This document shows positions 21,892-33,430 of a DNA stretch of 64,000 bases, in pieces (position 1 is the first letter of the stretch; the number at the start of each line of letters is the position of its first letter). The translations under genes were made by a program, and so were the position numbers. The notes beneath the pieces were generated by a model. That model was not told the DNA's origin and made no database searches. It saw only the letters and a list, made by a program, of their open reading frames with translations. Source of the DNA: Gonocerus acuteangulatus (lineage: Eukaryota > Arthropoda > Insecta > Hemiptera > Coreidae); the NCBI GenBank assembly GCA_946811695.1, contig OX328123.1, positions 15,201,038 through 15,265,037 on the forward strand. Reading direction: 5' to 3'.

Positions 21892-22928
21892 TCTACTATA
21901 TATTTGTCAAATACCACTCGCTCACTCACTGACCTATCATCGCCCAGCCTAAACCACTCGACAGAAAATTTTGAAATTTTGCATGGACACTCCCTATAGA
22001 ACGTAGACGCTCGCTAAGAAAGGATTTTTTGATATTCGAATTTTTAAGTATTTTTAGAGGGGTTTAAAGTTTTAATTGTTTAGAGCATGCAAGCCTAGAT
22101 AGCATGTGTTGCTAGGACGATAAAGAACAGCTGTTACCGTACATTATCTATTTCATAGTATTATTTTTAATTGAGGTTAATTTTAACTATGATGGCAGTC
22201 CTTGAATTACTAGAAATAAACTGTCCCCCATAGAGTTTACCTATGATACTATACCTGGTGATGGTGCATCCGAGGTAATAATATCCCGATCCCTTGCACA
22301 GCCTCCTCACCCATCAACATCCCCAATCCGATCACCTCTTGGTCATGACAAAGAAACATTTATTATTGACAACGAAATTTAACCTATACCGGTTACAATG
22401 CTGTTACTGCTAACCATGGGCGTGTATAGGAAATAATTTTGGAGGGGGGGAGAGGTAACATTTCAGGGGAATGGAATACTAACAATTTAAAACTTAGAAT
22501 AGTTTAAGGCAAATAAAACGCTATTACAACTAAAATGAAATATTTTTATGAACTAAGTGATCTTATTTAATTTATTTATTTCATTTATTTTTAAGGGGTT
22601 TAAGACACATTTTTACCAACAAATAAAAATATTCGGGAGGGGGGGGAGCTGCAGACCCCTCAGCCCCCCTTTATATACGCCCATGCTTGTGACCTATAGA
22701 TAACGGGTTATTTCTAGGTTATCTGTTTCTTAGCAATGGCCGGAACCCCGCAGTGTCAAGAAATATTATACTTTGATTACTTATCAATTGATGTGTAACT
22801 TATAGTATGACGGGGACCATGCTATAACAAACTGCAAAAAATCATTAAGTAGCGTTAATTTTGCTGATACATTATTTAACGCAATAAAATAAGTTATCTG
22901 CCGTGACGAAGCACGGGTATTCGGCTAG
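21892..22928 (+). mobile_element. Non-autonomous Helitron 5, complete
   Basis: Starts A|TCTACTATATATTTGTC at 21892 and ends GCCGTGACGAAGCACGG then GTATTCGGCTAG|T at 22928. The 3' end has hairpin CCGTG-acgaag-CACGG, 12 bases before the end. The uninterrupted target is present elsewhere in the window (62280-62300 in reverse, TTTGCTTAAAATAACCTAG), showing precise A|T insertion without duplication. The 5' half matches 53940-54487 in reverse. It holds a nested MITE at 22414-22686 and has no ORF. Confidence 0.92.
22414..22686. mobile_element. MITE with GCATGGGCG ends, copy 2
   Basis: CCATGGGCGTGTATAGGAAA ... GCCCCCCTTTATATACGCCC then ATGC. Same ends and middle as 20162-20432; nested inside Helitron 5. 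Confidence 0.72.
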
Positions 22929-22997
22929 TAACCTATATATACATGGTGTAAGGTAAGTGGTGACGAATACTTAAGGAGGTGATAGTAGGCACCAAAT

Positions 22998-23565
22998 TTT
23001 TTTTTTTTTTTTTTTTTTTAATAATAAAGCGTTTATTAACATCTGCACAAATTATATAGCACATTGGTTAATTGTGATAAGTAAAGCCATTTTTATTATT
23101 ACACATAATGAGAATACAGAAAAAAAAAAAAAAAAGAAAAAATAGTACATACTAAATTGAATTACAGAAACAAAAGGAAAATAATAAAAATAAATAAGTA
23201 CATAAATAATTAAATCATAGCTAAAAGGAAAATAAAATAAAATTAATAATAATGAAAATAATAAATCAAAAGATAAAATAGAAGTTTGGAAGGAGCCAAT
23301 CATTATTGACACTTCCTAGTTGACCGCTTTAATTACAGAGTTGATCACGAGGCCAAGATCTCTTTAGCCTCCTAGGAGGGTTTTCGGGGTGGGATTGAGA
23401 GGAGAGGGATTGAGCTCTGGGATTGGGATGAGCAGATAGTTTAGAGTGGAAGGTTAGGAATCGGGATTTAGCCAGTTCATGGATAAGGGGATATTCAGAT
23501 CATGATGGAGAGTTTTGTTAGAAACGTAGAAAGGGGCATTAACTATTTTGCGTAGGACTTTGGAT
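22998..23565 (-). mobile_element. 5'-truncated Jockey LINE with 12-bp TSD
   Basis: A T-run on the plus strand (A-tail on minus) at 22998-23018 and an end at 23565, flanked by the direct repeat TAGGCACCAAAT at 22986-22997 and 23566-23577. On the minus strand the last part of Jockey ORF2 reads EYPLIHELAKSRFLTFHSKL, SAHPNPRAQSLSS, then PPRRLKRSWPRDQL and a stop. HPNPLA and RRLKR-P-DL are characteristic of Jockey C-termini. About 60 codons plus 3' UTR remain, as expected from incomplete reverse transcription. The same tail is at 47503-47830, and the more complete copy is at 36454-37795. Confidence 0.88.
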
Positions 23566-23577
23566 TAGGCACCAAAT

Positions 23578-24339
23578 AGAACACAAATGGTCCTTTGGGC
23601 TAAGGGTCAATTCCCAACAATTATAGGGGTAAATTATGGGTTAATTCCATTTATTTTTGCAACTATCTATTTAAATGGAGATTCATCACTTTTAGGAAAA
23701 TGTTCTTATTTGATTAGCTTTATGAGTATAATAATTAAGAGGGCTCTTATTATTTCATATAGGTATATTGAAATGAACTATTTATTAATAAAAGCAGTTG
23801 TTATTAACACAAAGTTGAAAATAAATTTTAAATAAACATAATTTATTCTTTTATAAAATAATAATAAAATATATTCTTTTATACAAAAATTTTCCTTAAA
23901 TTGGGGAATCTGAAGTTTAATAAAAATTGACAAAAATAAATGGAAATAACTCCTCAAAAAAATAAAAATAAAATAATAAGTTAGTGAATTTAAACGCCCC
24001 GTACTTAAAAATGCGTCTTAGCCCCCTTTAACGTTTTTTTTAAGTGACAAAGTCTACTTGTTCTTCAATTAAATTTTGTCTTGTTTACGAAGCTGCAATT
24101 TGTAATTGCATATCATTAACAGTTCTTTCGTTACTGCTTTCTATTCGACGAAAAAAGTGGATAACCTAAAGAAACAAAACATTTAAATTTCATTTACATT
24201 TATAATGAACAGCTGACTCAAAGAACAGCAGAAGGTGGATATTGCGTCCATCTTCAGCGCTTCTAACGGAAGAAGCAACCACCAAAAACGCTAGCCGCTT
24301 TATTAAATTCAAACGTAATACAGATTGAACTCCAAATAT
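23578..24339. other. Gene-free stretch
   Basis: AT-rich; the 82-codon open frame at 23587-23835 has no recognised motif. Around 24245-24275 the minus strand carries CTGAAGA then TGGACGCAATATCC, reminiscent of a hammerhead but lacking the GAAA box. Confidence 0.45.
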
Positions 24340-24655
24340 GGACAGATTTAGTTTATTTTAACGGTCCTTTTGAGCAAATTAGCAATTTAAGTCCGTCGTA
24401 AACCGTCCCCTCCTAATGAACCAATTCAGTTTTTTTTTTACATCGTATTTTTGAAGTTAGATAACCACAACGAATTCCGAGTTTCGTTGCAGTCATTTAA
24501 AAATTACGGCCAGTATCGACAAATTAGTAATTTTGGTCCGAAGTAATCTCCCTCCCCCTCTTGGTTGACCGATTTTTGGTGGTTAACATGCTTATTCAAT
24601 CGTTTGATAAGTTAATGCTATATACTATGTTTCATGGCAAAATATATTATTTTAT
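24340..24655 (-). mobile_element. Family D internal fragment
   Basis: On the minus strand: GTTAACCACCAAAAATCGGT, a G-rich run, AATTACTAATTTG, ACGAAACTCGGAATTCGTTG and CTGAATTGGTTCATTAGGAG, the order of blocks found downstream of the (AT)n tract in full family D copies. Confidence 0.65.
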
Positions 24656-25243
24656 TAGGCATCTACTTTAGTATAATGTTTTGTAGTCACCATTAATAAA
24701 ATGACCAAGAACCTTGAAGTTACCTCAGTTTTTTAAAATAACTTGTCCCAGTAATAAAAAAAAAAAGCAATCAAATGATTTTCCCCGGTTAATGTTTTAT
24801 AAAAACTGTGGACTTACTGAAGGATTTTTATATGTGCATACTCAGTAATATTTGTCCTGAGACAGTTGTCATAGGATATTAATATTTCAGATTACATTGT
24901 TATAAACAAATATAATAGAAATTACTATTTAATGAACAAGGCGTTGAGAATTGCTGTCATACACACGCCTTTATGTCTGATTGTAGGAGTACCGTAGAAT
25001 CGGTAATTAAATTTCAGCAAGTCTACAAGTAGTTCAAGAACAAACCTTTCCCCTTCGCTAAGGGTTAATTTTTAAGTCGTAAAAATAAGCAATTACTCAG
25101 ACAAGGATAAGTAAAAGGTATGTATTTCAAGGGGACAGTAACCATATTGAGAAGAAGGTAACCGTTGACATAAATATGACGGTAAACCGACTATTTCATT
25201 GTTGGAGAAATTTCTATCTATTTTTGAGCGTAAATAAGAAGAA

Positions 25244-25293
<50 letters not shown>

Positions 25294-25295
<2 letters not shown>

Positions 25296-25639
25296 GGGCG
25301 AGGTTAGCTCAGTGGTAGAGCACTGGACTAATAAGCTGGAGGTACTGAGTTCAAATCCCGAGCAAGCACTAAAGATTTTTTCTTCTAGTGTCTTCGTTCA
25401 TGGGTTAAATTTGGCCTCCCTGACCGTCCCTAGGCCAACCCATTATTAAATTAATTTAATAATGGGTACCTTGGTTGGTGCTAATGACTCTAGCAGTCGA
25501 AGCAGCCAAGGGGAAAATCAGGCGGCCGGAGCATAGTACTGACCACACTATCTCCCTAGTGTGCCGTATGGTCATGAATCAGATGCCTCTATAGTACCTG
25601 CCCCTCCTCAGGGCCCCCGATGCCTGTTACGGGACTAAT

Positions 25640-25645
<6 letters not shown>
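25294..25645 (+). mobile_element. SINE type II (tRNA-headed), full length
   Basis: Starts GGGGGCGAGGTTAGCTCAGT at the end of an (AT)n tract (25245-25293) and ends TGTTACGGGACTAATG before another AT tract (25642-25671). Head with box A TTAGCTCAGTGGTAGAGC and box B GAGTTCAAATCCCGAGC; body with CTCTAGCAGTCGAAGCAGCC, GACCACACTATCTCCCTAGT and CCTCTATAGTACCTGCCCC. Target duplications cannot be resolved because both flanks are TA repeats. Confidence 0.88.
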
Positions 25646-25673
<28 letters not shown>

Positions 25674-25727
25674 GGATATTTTCCGGGAATATGTCGATTT
25701 ATTACTGTTCTTCAAGTGATTCCAAAG

Positions 25728-27729
25728 AAAGGGTCTCACCGTGTTTCAATATGAAATCTGCACTGGCGTCTTTCTTGACTTTGATGTCATCATTTTATTT
25801 CTAGTTCCTAGAAATAATTTTTCCTCAATTATCAAACCTCTAACTGTACTCGTTTTGAGGGAATAAGGCTTGAAACCCCTAACTTCAAAGTCGTTTTTCT
25901 ATGAAACTATACTAGATATTAAAATTAAAATAATGTGAATTGAAGCTATTGATTAGGTGTACCTATTGATTAGGTAAAATTGTGAAGATTTGAAGGGCGG
26001 TATTTCCTAACTACCTCTCCGAGCACACCTACCAAAAAAATCACGTAAAATCAGTAATGTCTCAACTATTATCCGTAAAAGTTTCATAGATGTGTGAAAG
26101 GTGCATCATACATGAAATTACAAAAACCCTATATCGATAGCTAAACACCAAAAACTAGATGTATCGAAAATATCTCAAGTTACTATTAGGACGTTTTTGT
26201 TATTTAAATATGAACCCTCAGATTGCTCAGTGCATAATCTGTATTATACAGATCGAAAAACTATTGTCACTAAAATAATAAATACTAAAAATCTTCATTT
26301 CCTACCAAAGATAATTAATCTTAATCACTATTTTCTTCAAAAGTTTTGGTAAGATTTGTTAACATGGGATGAATCTGGAACAAATGTTACCTCGCTGTTC
26401 TATTAGACGGCAATAAAAACGATATTCATGTTGAGTACTTATAAGAAATTGACAACATATTAAGGATTAAAGTTCGTTATCGGCACTTCAATAGCAACAA
26501 ATATCGAATGCTTCATTAAATACATTTTTTTTTTTTTTTTTTTTCTTATAATTATTCATGAGCATCCATGCACATCCAAGGCGTTTCGCTCCAAACAGTT
26601 ATTACATATATACATCAGTTACAATATTACATATATACATCTATAAACAAGATGTATTATTCGTACACATCTGGTTGATCAATTAGTTATAAATCCGATT
26701 ACATAATGTTACATATTCGTTCATTACTTATTTTTCGTTCTTTACAGTTTACAAAGTGACGCAATACCTTCGTTTTGTTTTTTTATTGTACTTGTTTGAA
26801 TATAATAGAGACATGGGATGTTTCTTTTGTGAAAAAAAAAACCAAAAGAAACTTTTTTTTTTTTCTTTTTTTTTAAATACAATTAAAAGGACACAAAGAT
26901 TCACGTGTGATTAGGCTAATGGAAATAGGATCATAGGTTGCTGTTCACAGGTAGCCTCGATAATTTATTTCTTATCACTTGGTCGTTACAAAAAAAAAAA
27001 AAAAAAAAATTAAACTTGCGGAAATATTATAACATTTATTCAAAGTTGAATTCAAGTGATACCAAAACTATTGAAGAAAATAGTGATTAAGGTTAATTAT
27101 CCTTTGTAGAAAATGAAGATTTTTAGTATTTATTATTTTAGTGGCTCGCAATACGACAATAGTTTTCGCATTATAGTACAGATTATGCTCTCAACAATCT
27201 GAGGGTTCATATTTAAATAAAAAAAACGTCCTAAGAGTAACTTGAGATATTTTCGATACATCTGGTTTTTAGTGTTTAGATATCGATATAGGGTTTTTGT
27301 AATTTAATGTATGATGCACCTTTCACAAATCTATGAAAATTTTACGGATAATAGTTGAGACATTACTGATTTTACGTGATTTTTTTGGTAGGTGTGCTCG
27401 GAGGGGTAGTTAGGAAATACCGCCCTTCAAATCTTCACAATTTTTTTTCTTACCTTGTAAGTGGTCCGAAAATTGTGAAAAAAATATGCAAAGTACACCT
27501 AATCAATAGCTTCAATTCACATTATTTTCATTTTAATATGTAGTATAGTTTCATAGAAAAACGACTTTGAAGTTAGGGGTTTCAAGCCTTATTCCCTCAA
27601 AACGAGTACAGTTAGAGGTTTGATAATTGACGAAAACTTATTTCTAGGAACTAGAAATAAAATGATGACATTAAAGTCAAGAAAGACGCCAGTGCAGATT
27701 TCATATGGAAACACGGTGAGACCCTTTCC
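25728..27729. repeat. 2-kb inverted repeat (foldback)
   Basis: Left arm 25728-26352 and right arm 27059-27729 are reverse complements with scattered substitutions and some indels; the right arm carries about 45 extra bases near 27440-27487. Outer ends read AAAGGGTCTCACCGTGTTTC and its complement; inner ends meet near CAAAAGTTTTGGTA. The ~706-bp spacer has a T-run at 26527-26544 and other A- and T-runs. No ORF with a recognisable motif and no target duplication found. Could be a foldback transposon or a snap-back duplication. Confidence 0.88.
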
Positions 27730-28221
27730 GCAAAAATTAGCGTGGCCTCTTCAACATCGGAGTATATCTTTAGAGATGTCTTCTGGAAAATATTTTATTA
27801 TCACTCGTGAGGTATAAGTATGCATGTTTCAATTGTCGTATTAAACGAGATTTTTCGGGGATTCAGGGGGTCTCTGAAAAGTTAAATAAATCATCTGTGG
27901 AAAGTTTGAACAATTTAACCATTTTCTTTATTATTACCTTAATTATTATTGTTATTTGTTTATAAGTGATACAAATGTTACAAGTGTGCTACTACCGCGA
28001 TTTCATTCCTTCAAGAAGGTACCTGTATTGACTAATGAAACAGCATTGTGAAATGAAATTTGGTTCTTTTAGTGCTATAAACAGAGATTTGATCATGTCT
28101 TTAATGTCCCTAAACATTATAGACATGCCTATAATTGTTAGTTAACAGATTTATTCAAATGAGATTATATAGTTTATTGTAAGTAAAAAAGTATTGTGTT
28201 TATGTACTCGCTGCTGCTTTC
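27730..28221. other. Unassigned, possible LINE 3' fragment
   Basis: 28180-28221 (AAAGTATTGTGTTTATGTAC then TCGCTGCTGCTTTCCAACA) matches 14875-14920 in the I-like LINE remnant, suggesting a second fragment of that family into whose end the RTE element inserted. The rest is AT-rich without recognised content. Confidence 0.4.
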
Positions 28222-29455
28222 CAACAAAATAAATAAATAAATTAAGCCTTTATTGCATGAAGAGGAACAATACAATCAAAACAACTATTTCTAAAAATAA
28301 CCAAAATAAAAGTAATAAAAATTTAAATTCTTTTCCTCTTAAATTACTATTTACAATATTTACAAATACATGTTTCTCATGCAGAACTCCCCTTGATGGG
28401 GGTAATGGTCTAACTTCCCTGGAGACCAACCCAACTAGGAAGTGGAGTTCCCTGTTTCTATCAACAATGCTTTCCATTTGTCTTTGTTCCTTGCAACGTT
28501 CATCCAATTCGGACCAGCTAAGGACTTGAGGATATCATTACAACGCCTACATGGTCTTCCTCGTCTCCTCCTTAAGTTAAGCGGAATCCATTCCGTAGCC
28601 TTCAGGGTCCACCTGCTATCCTGCAATCTGGCAAGATGACCAGCCCATTTCCACTTAATTTTCTTTATATGCAGGCCTATATCTGACACTCCAGATTCTT
28701 GCCGCATAAATGAACCCCTGACTTTATCCCGTCTCCTGTAGTTCTCCTGGAGTTTTGCCACTCTACTAGCTTGGATTCTTGCTCCTTGGTCAGTGCCCAG
28801 GTTTGGCAGCTGTAACTCACAGAAGGGAGAACACAGCTTTCGAACACCATCTTCTTGTTATTCAGGCTAAAGTTACCCTTCATTACTTCCTTTAGTGACC
28901 ATTACTTCTGCCAACCTCTAGTAATTCTCCTTTGCACTTCTTTAGCTGCACGATTATTAAAGGATATAAGTTGTCCCAAGTAAACAAACTCATCTACATA
29001 CTGTAGAGTGATTCCGTTGTGGCTTATCTCCTTCTTCAAGCTATTGGTCATTAACACGGTCTTAGTGTAATTTGGGATTCGTCCTACTTCAGCGCTATGG
29101 TTTATGAGATCTTTCACCATTATTCTTAGTTCTTCAGCCTTTTCTGAGATCAACACGATGTCATCAGCAAATTTCAAATTGTTCAGTTTCCTACCATCAA
29201 TTTTGACACCCATGTTGAACCAATCAAATGCTCGGAAAACCGTTTCCAATATTATAAAGAGAGTTGGAGAGAGTGGGTCACCCTGCCTTACTCCTCTACC
29301 TACAGAAAATTTTGGTCCATCTCTTTCAGCCTGAATATAAGCTGTATTCCCAGAATACAGTTTCCCTACAATTGAAATGTATTTTCCTGGTAGGCTTTCC
29401 AACAATTCCTTCATATTTGACCCGACAGTTTTGGATTAGTTTTTCTCCACTTTAA
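28222..29455 (-). mobile_element. 5'-truncated RTE-clade LINE
   Basis: A minus-strand non-LTR retrotransposon fragment: reverse transcriptase from the middle of the fingers/palm to the C-terminus, a short 3' UTR with AATAAAGGC, and a simple-repeat tail (AATAAATAAATAAATTAAG on the plus strand at 28229-28247). The 5' edge near 29455 is approximate. Confidence 0.85.
28435..29414 (-). pseudogene. RTE-clade reverse transcriptase, C-terminal two thirds
   Basis: Three overlapping frames give one protein with two frameshifts. Frame 1 (29414-28902, 170 codons) has GRGVRQGDPLSPTLF (RT block 4) and NNLKFADDIVLISEKAEELR (catalytic FADD, block 5), then VDEFVYLGQLISF (thumb). Frame 2 (28883-28677) continues with MKGNFSLNNKKMVFESCVLP and SYSCQTWALTKEQ. 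Frame 3 (28761-28435) has GLHIKKIKWKWAGHLARLQD, RRRRGRPCRRCNDILKS and GPNWMNVARNKDKWKAL, which resemble the C-terminus of arthropod RTE-like proteins. The N-terminal endonuclease is absent. The catalytic aspartates are present, but frameshifts and truncation make it inactive. The clade call rests on remembered family patterns. Confidence 0.87.
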
Positions 29456-30100
29456 GGAAGAAAGTGGCTCCTTTCTAGCTTCGAGAGTTTATCTGCTTTA
29501 TTGAATTTAAATTTGAGGTTTGACAATGTATTCTAATCGTTTATTTATATATTGTCTATTAGCAAAAGAGAACCCAGATTCTTTGTGCTATGAAGTCAGT
29601 GACCCGCAAGACCTGACGAGTATAAAAAAGCGGACATGAATTCTTAACTCCAACCCAGACGGGAGAGGGTGAGATTTCATGGGGATAACTTCTCGTCAGC
29701 TGGCCTTGAACCGAATCTCAAGGATTTAAGAAAAATCAATTCCATGACCTCCACAATCCAACCTTGCATGTGACAGTAACTCGTCGGCTAATTTAAGTGG
29801 ATTACATAAATTGATTAGAAGAAATTTTAACTAAATTATGAAGTTCGAACATTGTGTGGAATCAAACCGTTTCATGATATTTCACCACATTACATTTAGT
29901 ACATTTAAGACAACAAATCCACCATTTAAAAAATGTCTTTCCTACGTACCCTGGAATTTTTATAATGAGCCAAATAGAGTTAACCGTCTGGGTCATATGG
30001 AGTCAGGGAAGAACAACAATAAGAATAATGAGTAGACACTCCCACAATGGTCACTTAACTGTCAACATTGGTCTTCCTCTGCCTCCAGGCATTTCCATAG
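29456..30100. other. Gene-free stretch
   Basis: No recognisable gene. The last part (about 30040-30100) leads directly into a hammerhead-like motif and probably belongs to the same Penelope-like terminal repeat. Confidence 0.45.
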
Positions 30101-30134
30101 CTGACGAAGGCTGCCAATGAGTAGCCGAAAATTC
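30101..30134 (+). ncRNA. Hammerhead ribozyme-like motif (AAUU type)
   Basis: CTGACGA, one A, stem II GGCTGC/GTAGCC with loop CAATGA (one G-U wobble), then GAAAATTC: core GAA, self-complementary AATT as stem III, cleavage-site C. Same family as 46732-46765, where the wobble is an A-U pair (GGCTAC/GTAGCC). Stem I is short. Downstream after a T-run is ACAAAAATCGTATTGAGGTT, also next to the 46732 copy in diverged form. Confidence 0.68.
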
Positions 30135-30302
30135 CAAAATATAGATTTTTTTTTTTTTTTTTTTTTTTTGTTAACAAAAATCGTATTGAGGTTTCTTTAA
30201 CCATTCCATCTTTACTTATCACCTCGACGGCTAACTATCTAATCATCATCAAGAATAATGAAGGCGCTAAGAATAACAATATGATTTTCTTAAAACATTT
30301 AA

Positions 30303-30334
30303 AACGTTTCAGTGTGGTCTTTGGCCTTCTTCAG
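30303..30334 (-). ncRNA. Hammerhead-like motif with weak stem II
   Basis: On the minus strand: CTGAAGA, AGGCCAAAGACCACACT, GAAACGTT. Core boxes are intact, but stem II barely pairs. Related to 4664-4698. Confidence 0.42.
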
Positions 30335-30424
30335 CAATGAATGCCTAGCAAGGATGGAGAAAAGCAAAGATACCAATTATGAGTCCACGAAAAAGATGTA
30401 CCATAATGAAAATATATAGAAAAA

Positions 30425-30712
30425 GGTAAAAAGAAATTTTGTATTTAAGGATCCAGGATTTATAAAACAGGCTTTAAGGGGTAATATACCTTGCAACTTT
30501 TTAAAACAATTTTGCTTTTATGTGTTTAAATGCTTCATTAACTAATCGAAAATGATATCCAAGGGTGTTTACGTGACGGAATGGTTTTTAAATGTGCCAA
30601 AAATTCAATTTTTTGACTAAAGTCCCGATACATTTTAAAATTAAATAAAAAATGTATTACAATAAATTATGAAGAAAAAAAGGCTTTTCCGGATATTAAA
30701 CTTTAAAGCCGA

Positions 30713-30762
<50 letters not shown>

Positions 30763-30985
30763 CCCGATTATCTTCAAATATTTACTGCAGATTCCAATTT
30801 ATTGAATTATTACGATTTTATGATACATTTTCGACGGAGTTTTTAATAGTTTACAATTTTTAAAACAAATTAATATTTCTTAAAAACCCTAATTTAATTT
30901 AAATTTAACCTTCATGTCTCAATATAATTTTAGTTTAGATTAAAAATTGCCACCTGCAGACTATCGCCTGTTAAAAAAGGGTTTC
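30425..30985 (+). mobile_element. Interspersed repeat, unknown class (copy 1)
   Basis: Matches 52350-52870 in reverse: GGGGTAATA, AATGATATCCAAG-GTGTTT, TTAAACTTTAAAG, TTTTCACCCGAT, CTGCAGACTATCGCC-GT. An (AT)n tract sits at 30718-30754 in this copy only. No ORF. Confidence 0.6.
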
Positions 30986-31481
30986 TGTTCATCAGAAACA
31001 TCGCCGCCATTAAGTTTTCAAAGAATTGAAACTTTTTTTTGTTTTTTACTATATTATCCCATATAAAACAAATGACATAAAGAATTGTAAAATATTGATT
31101 TGTTTGTTATCCATAAATTGGAGAAAATGACTTGGATTTTGACCAAACAAGGTAGTATTTCTCCTTTAATGTAAATCAAATATTTTATTGACCAAATATT
31201 ATGAAGGTATGAGTCATTTGATGGAGTAAACTTTATAAACTGCGGTTACTGGGGAGTTTATGTCGATCGTGGTAGCTAGGAAGGTGATAGCAGACTCAGC
31301 CTAGCCTTACGTTCCCAGTCGGCTCACACTACTACAAGTCTATTGGTAACAATTTTTTTGACCTCTCTACAGGTACTGTAGTATAGATGGCTTTTTGCGG
31401 AAGACAATAAACATACAAAGAGTGTCATTTATATTTCTTGGAGTACTAATACACCGATGTTTCAAAGAATATTTAGCACGG

Positions 31482-32449
31482 TTTTTAGCGCGGATTCTCC
31501 CTCCCTCAATAGGTCTGTTCGCGGTCGAGCACAGAGAATAGTGGTCTGATTTTGATGAAATTTGGTACAAAAATCTTTCGTCTAATTTGAAAGGTCAAGT
31601 TCGTTAACCAGCAGAATCCGCCGACCGGAACATGGTTTTTGGAGCGACATTTTCCCGAAAATTCGTTAGGCTTACTTCATATGCTTGCAAGTACTCGTTT
31701 TATAGGTTTATTGGCCTATAAAAACGTATGAACCCATTTTTAAGGCAATAGCTGTAACCGTTTTTGAGAAAAATGGAAAAAATAGTTGTCGAATAAAGTT
31801 TTTGGTTTGGGTACTTAGAATCATAGGATTCAGTTACACTATTTTCTGCATGTTTGAAATTCATATTAACAAAAATGTTTAAATTTTGGTTACGTTTGGA
31901 ATTAAGGAAGGATTAGAATAATTATTTTATTTTTAGACATGAAAAGTTTTGGGAACTTCGTATATTTTCCTTAATATCTCGAAAAGGGTTAGGAATTTTG
32001 GTTAGCGCAAGGTTACCATTCGAAAGCTTAGTAAATGCTCTACTAAAATGATTTTGAAGTAATTTTCGATTAGGTGATGTCAATCCGAGAAATAAGTGCT
32101 TAAAACTTCAAATGTGTTTGTTTTATTCTTTTGAACGGGTTTTTGCGGTTGTTTAGCTCACTTTTTAATTGGTTGTTTTTTTTTAATTGGATTTATTTGT
32201 AGAATTAGTACTATAGTAGAAGAGTACAAGAAAATGTAAACATTTTGATATTTTTCAATGCATTCAAGAGTGAGATCTCTAGAAGTGGATGTAGGGTGCT
32301 GCCTGACCCTTCCAGGTATGTCCATAAACGATTTTCAAGAAAGATCGAACCAAAATAATAACTGTTTGTATTTTAATCTTTCTAAATGAGACTAGGGATA
32401 AGAATGGAACCGCGCTAAGATGACGCAGTTTCTGCGATTCGGACTTTTT
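31482..32449 (+). mobile_element. Family C (HINE-like) element, short copy
   Basis: Starts TTTTTAGCGCGGATTC (31482), lacks the long (AT)n tract, has the body blocks GGTACAAAAATC, AAGTTCGTTAACCAGCAGAA and TAGGTGATGTCAATCCGAGA, and ends GGAACCGCGCT, CGCAGTTTCTGCG, then GGACTTTTT at 32449. Only one body unit, unlike the duplicated body at 18440-19110. Confidence 0.75.
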
Positions 32450-32810
32450 AATCATTTTGGCCAATGTAAAATCTTTCGATTTTCTCAATTTTTTGTATAA
32501 CTGGTCAACGACGAATACCTCAGCGTGTGACTTATAAACATACATAAATATTGACCGTTTATGGCGTTATAAACAGTTATTTTCACAGATTTAAATTTAT
32601 TGATTGATCAGCAATTTGGTGTAGGGTCCCATAGACGCTAGTTACTAGGAGAGAGAAATGGACATCAAAGTCTGGCCAACAGGTGTTTGCATACTGCACA
32701 TTGAGGTTTTTTTTTACTGATTTTGTGGCATTCATATGTAAGTGATGTTTCAAGATTCCAATTGAAACACAATTCAGGACACTAGACTTGTGTGAATTTA
32801 TATATAAATA

Positions 32811-33292
32811 CTAGCTGACCCGGCGAACTTCGTACCGCCTAACAGTCGATTCAATAATTTTTTTTAAATATTTATTCTGCTATTCAGGACTCCGGGTCAG
32901 CTATCAAGATGTAGACATCTGGCGGGGATAACTAATTAAATGACGATTGATCAGTATTCGACCGGAGAGGAAAAATGATTAAATTTACTCATTCACCCAA
33001 TTACTAAAATGGCTATTAAAAAATAAGGGTTGATCGTAGAAGGGTGAAAATTGAGGATTGTATGTATTTTTGTATGTTGTATCATAAAAAAATAGAAATT
33101 AAAAATTTTGTCTAAAAAATAAAAAAAAAAAATTAGGGGTGGACTACCCCTAACATTTAGGGGGATGAAAAATAGATGTTGGCCGATTCTCATAGATACC
33201 GGATAAGCACAAAAAATTTCATCAAAATCGGTCAAGCCGTTTCGGAGGAGTATGGCAACGAAAACTGTGACACGAGAATTTTATATATTAGA
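32811..33292 (-). mobile_element. Non-autonomous Helitron 3
   Basis: The minus strand starts TCTAATATATAAAATTCTCG (33292 downward) and ends GTTCGCCGGGTCAGCTAG at 32811, flanked by A (32810) and T (33293). 482 bp. Its 3' end matches Helitron 2. It apparently interrupts a Penelope-like remnant that continues at 33293. Confidence 0.85.
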
Positions 33293-33372
33293 TCTTATGG
33301 ATGGTCGGGAGAGCTTACGGAGCACGTTGGAGTAGTTGGGCTAAATGTATTCTTGCCAGTTTTGTAATTAAT

Positions 33373-33373
<1 letters not shown>

Positions 33374-33430
<57 letters not shown>

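Noticed and set aside
24245..24275. Hammerhead motif on the minus strand
   Set aside because: CTGAAGA and a short GGA...TCC stem are present, but the GAAA box is absent.
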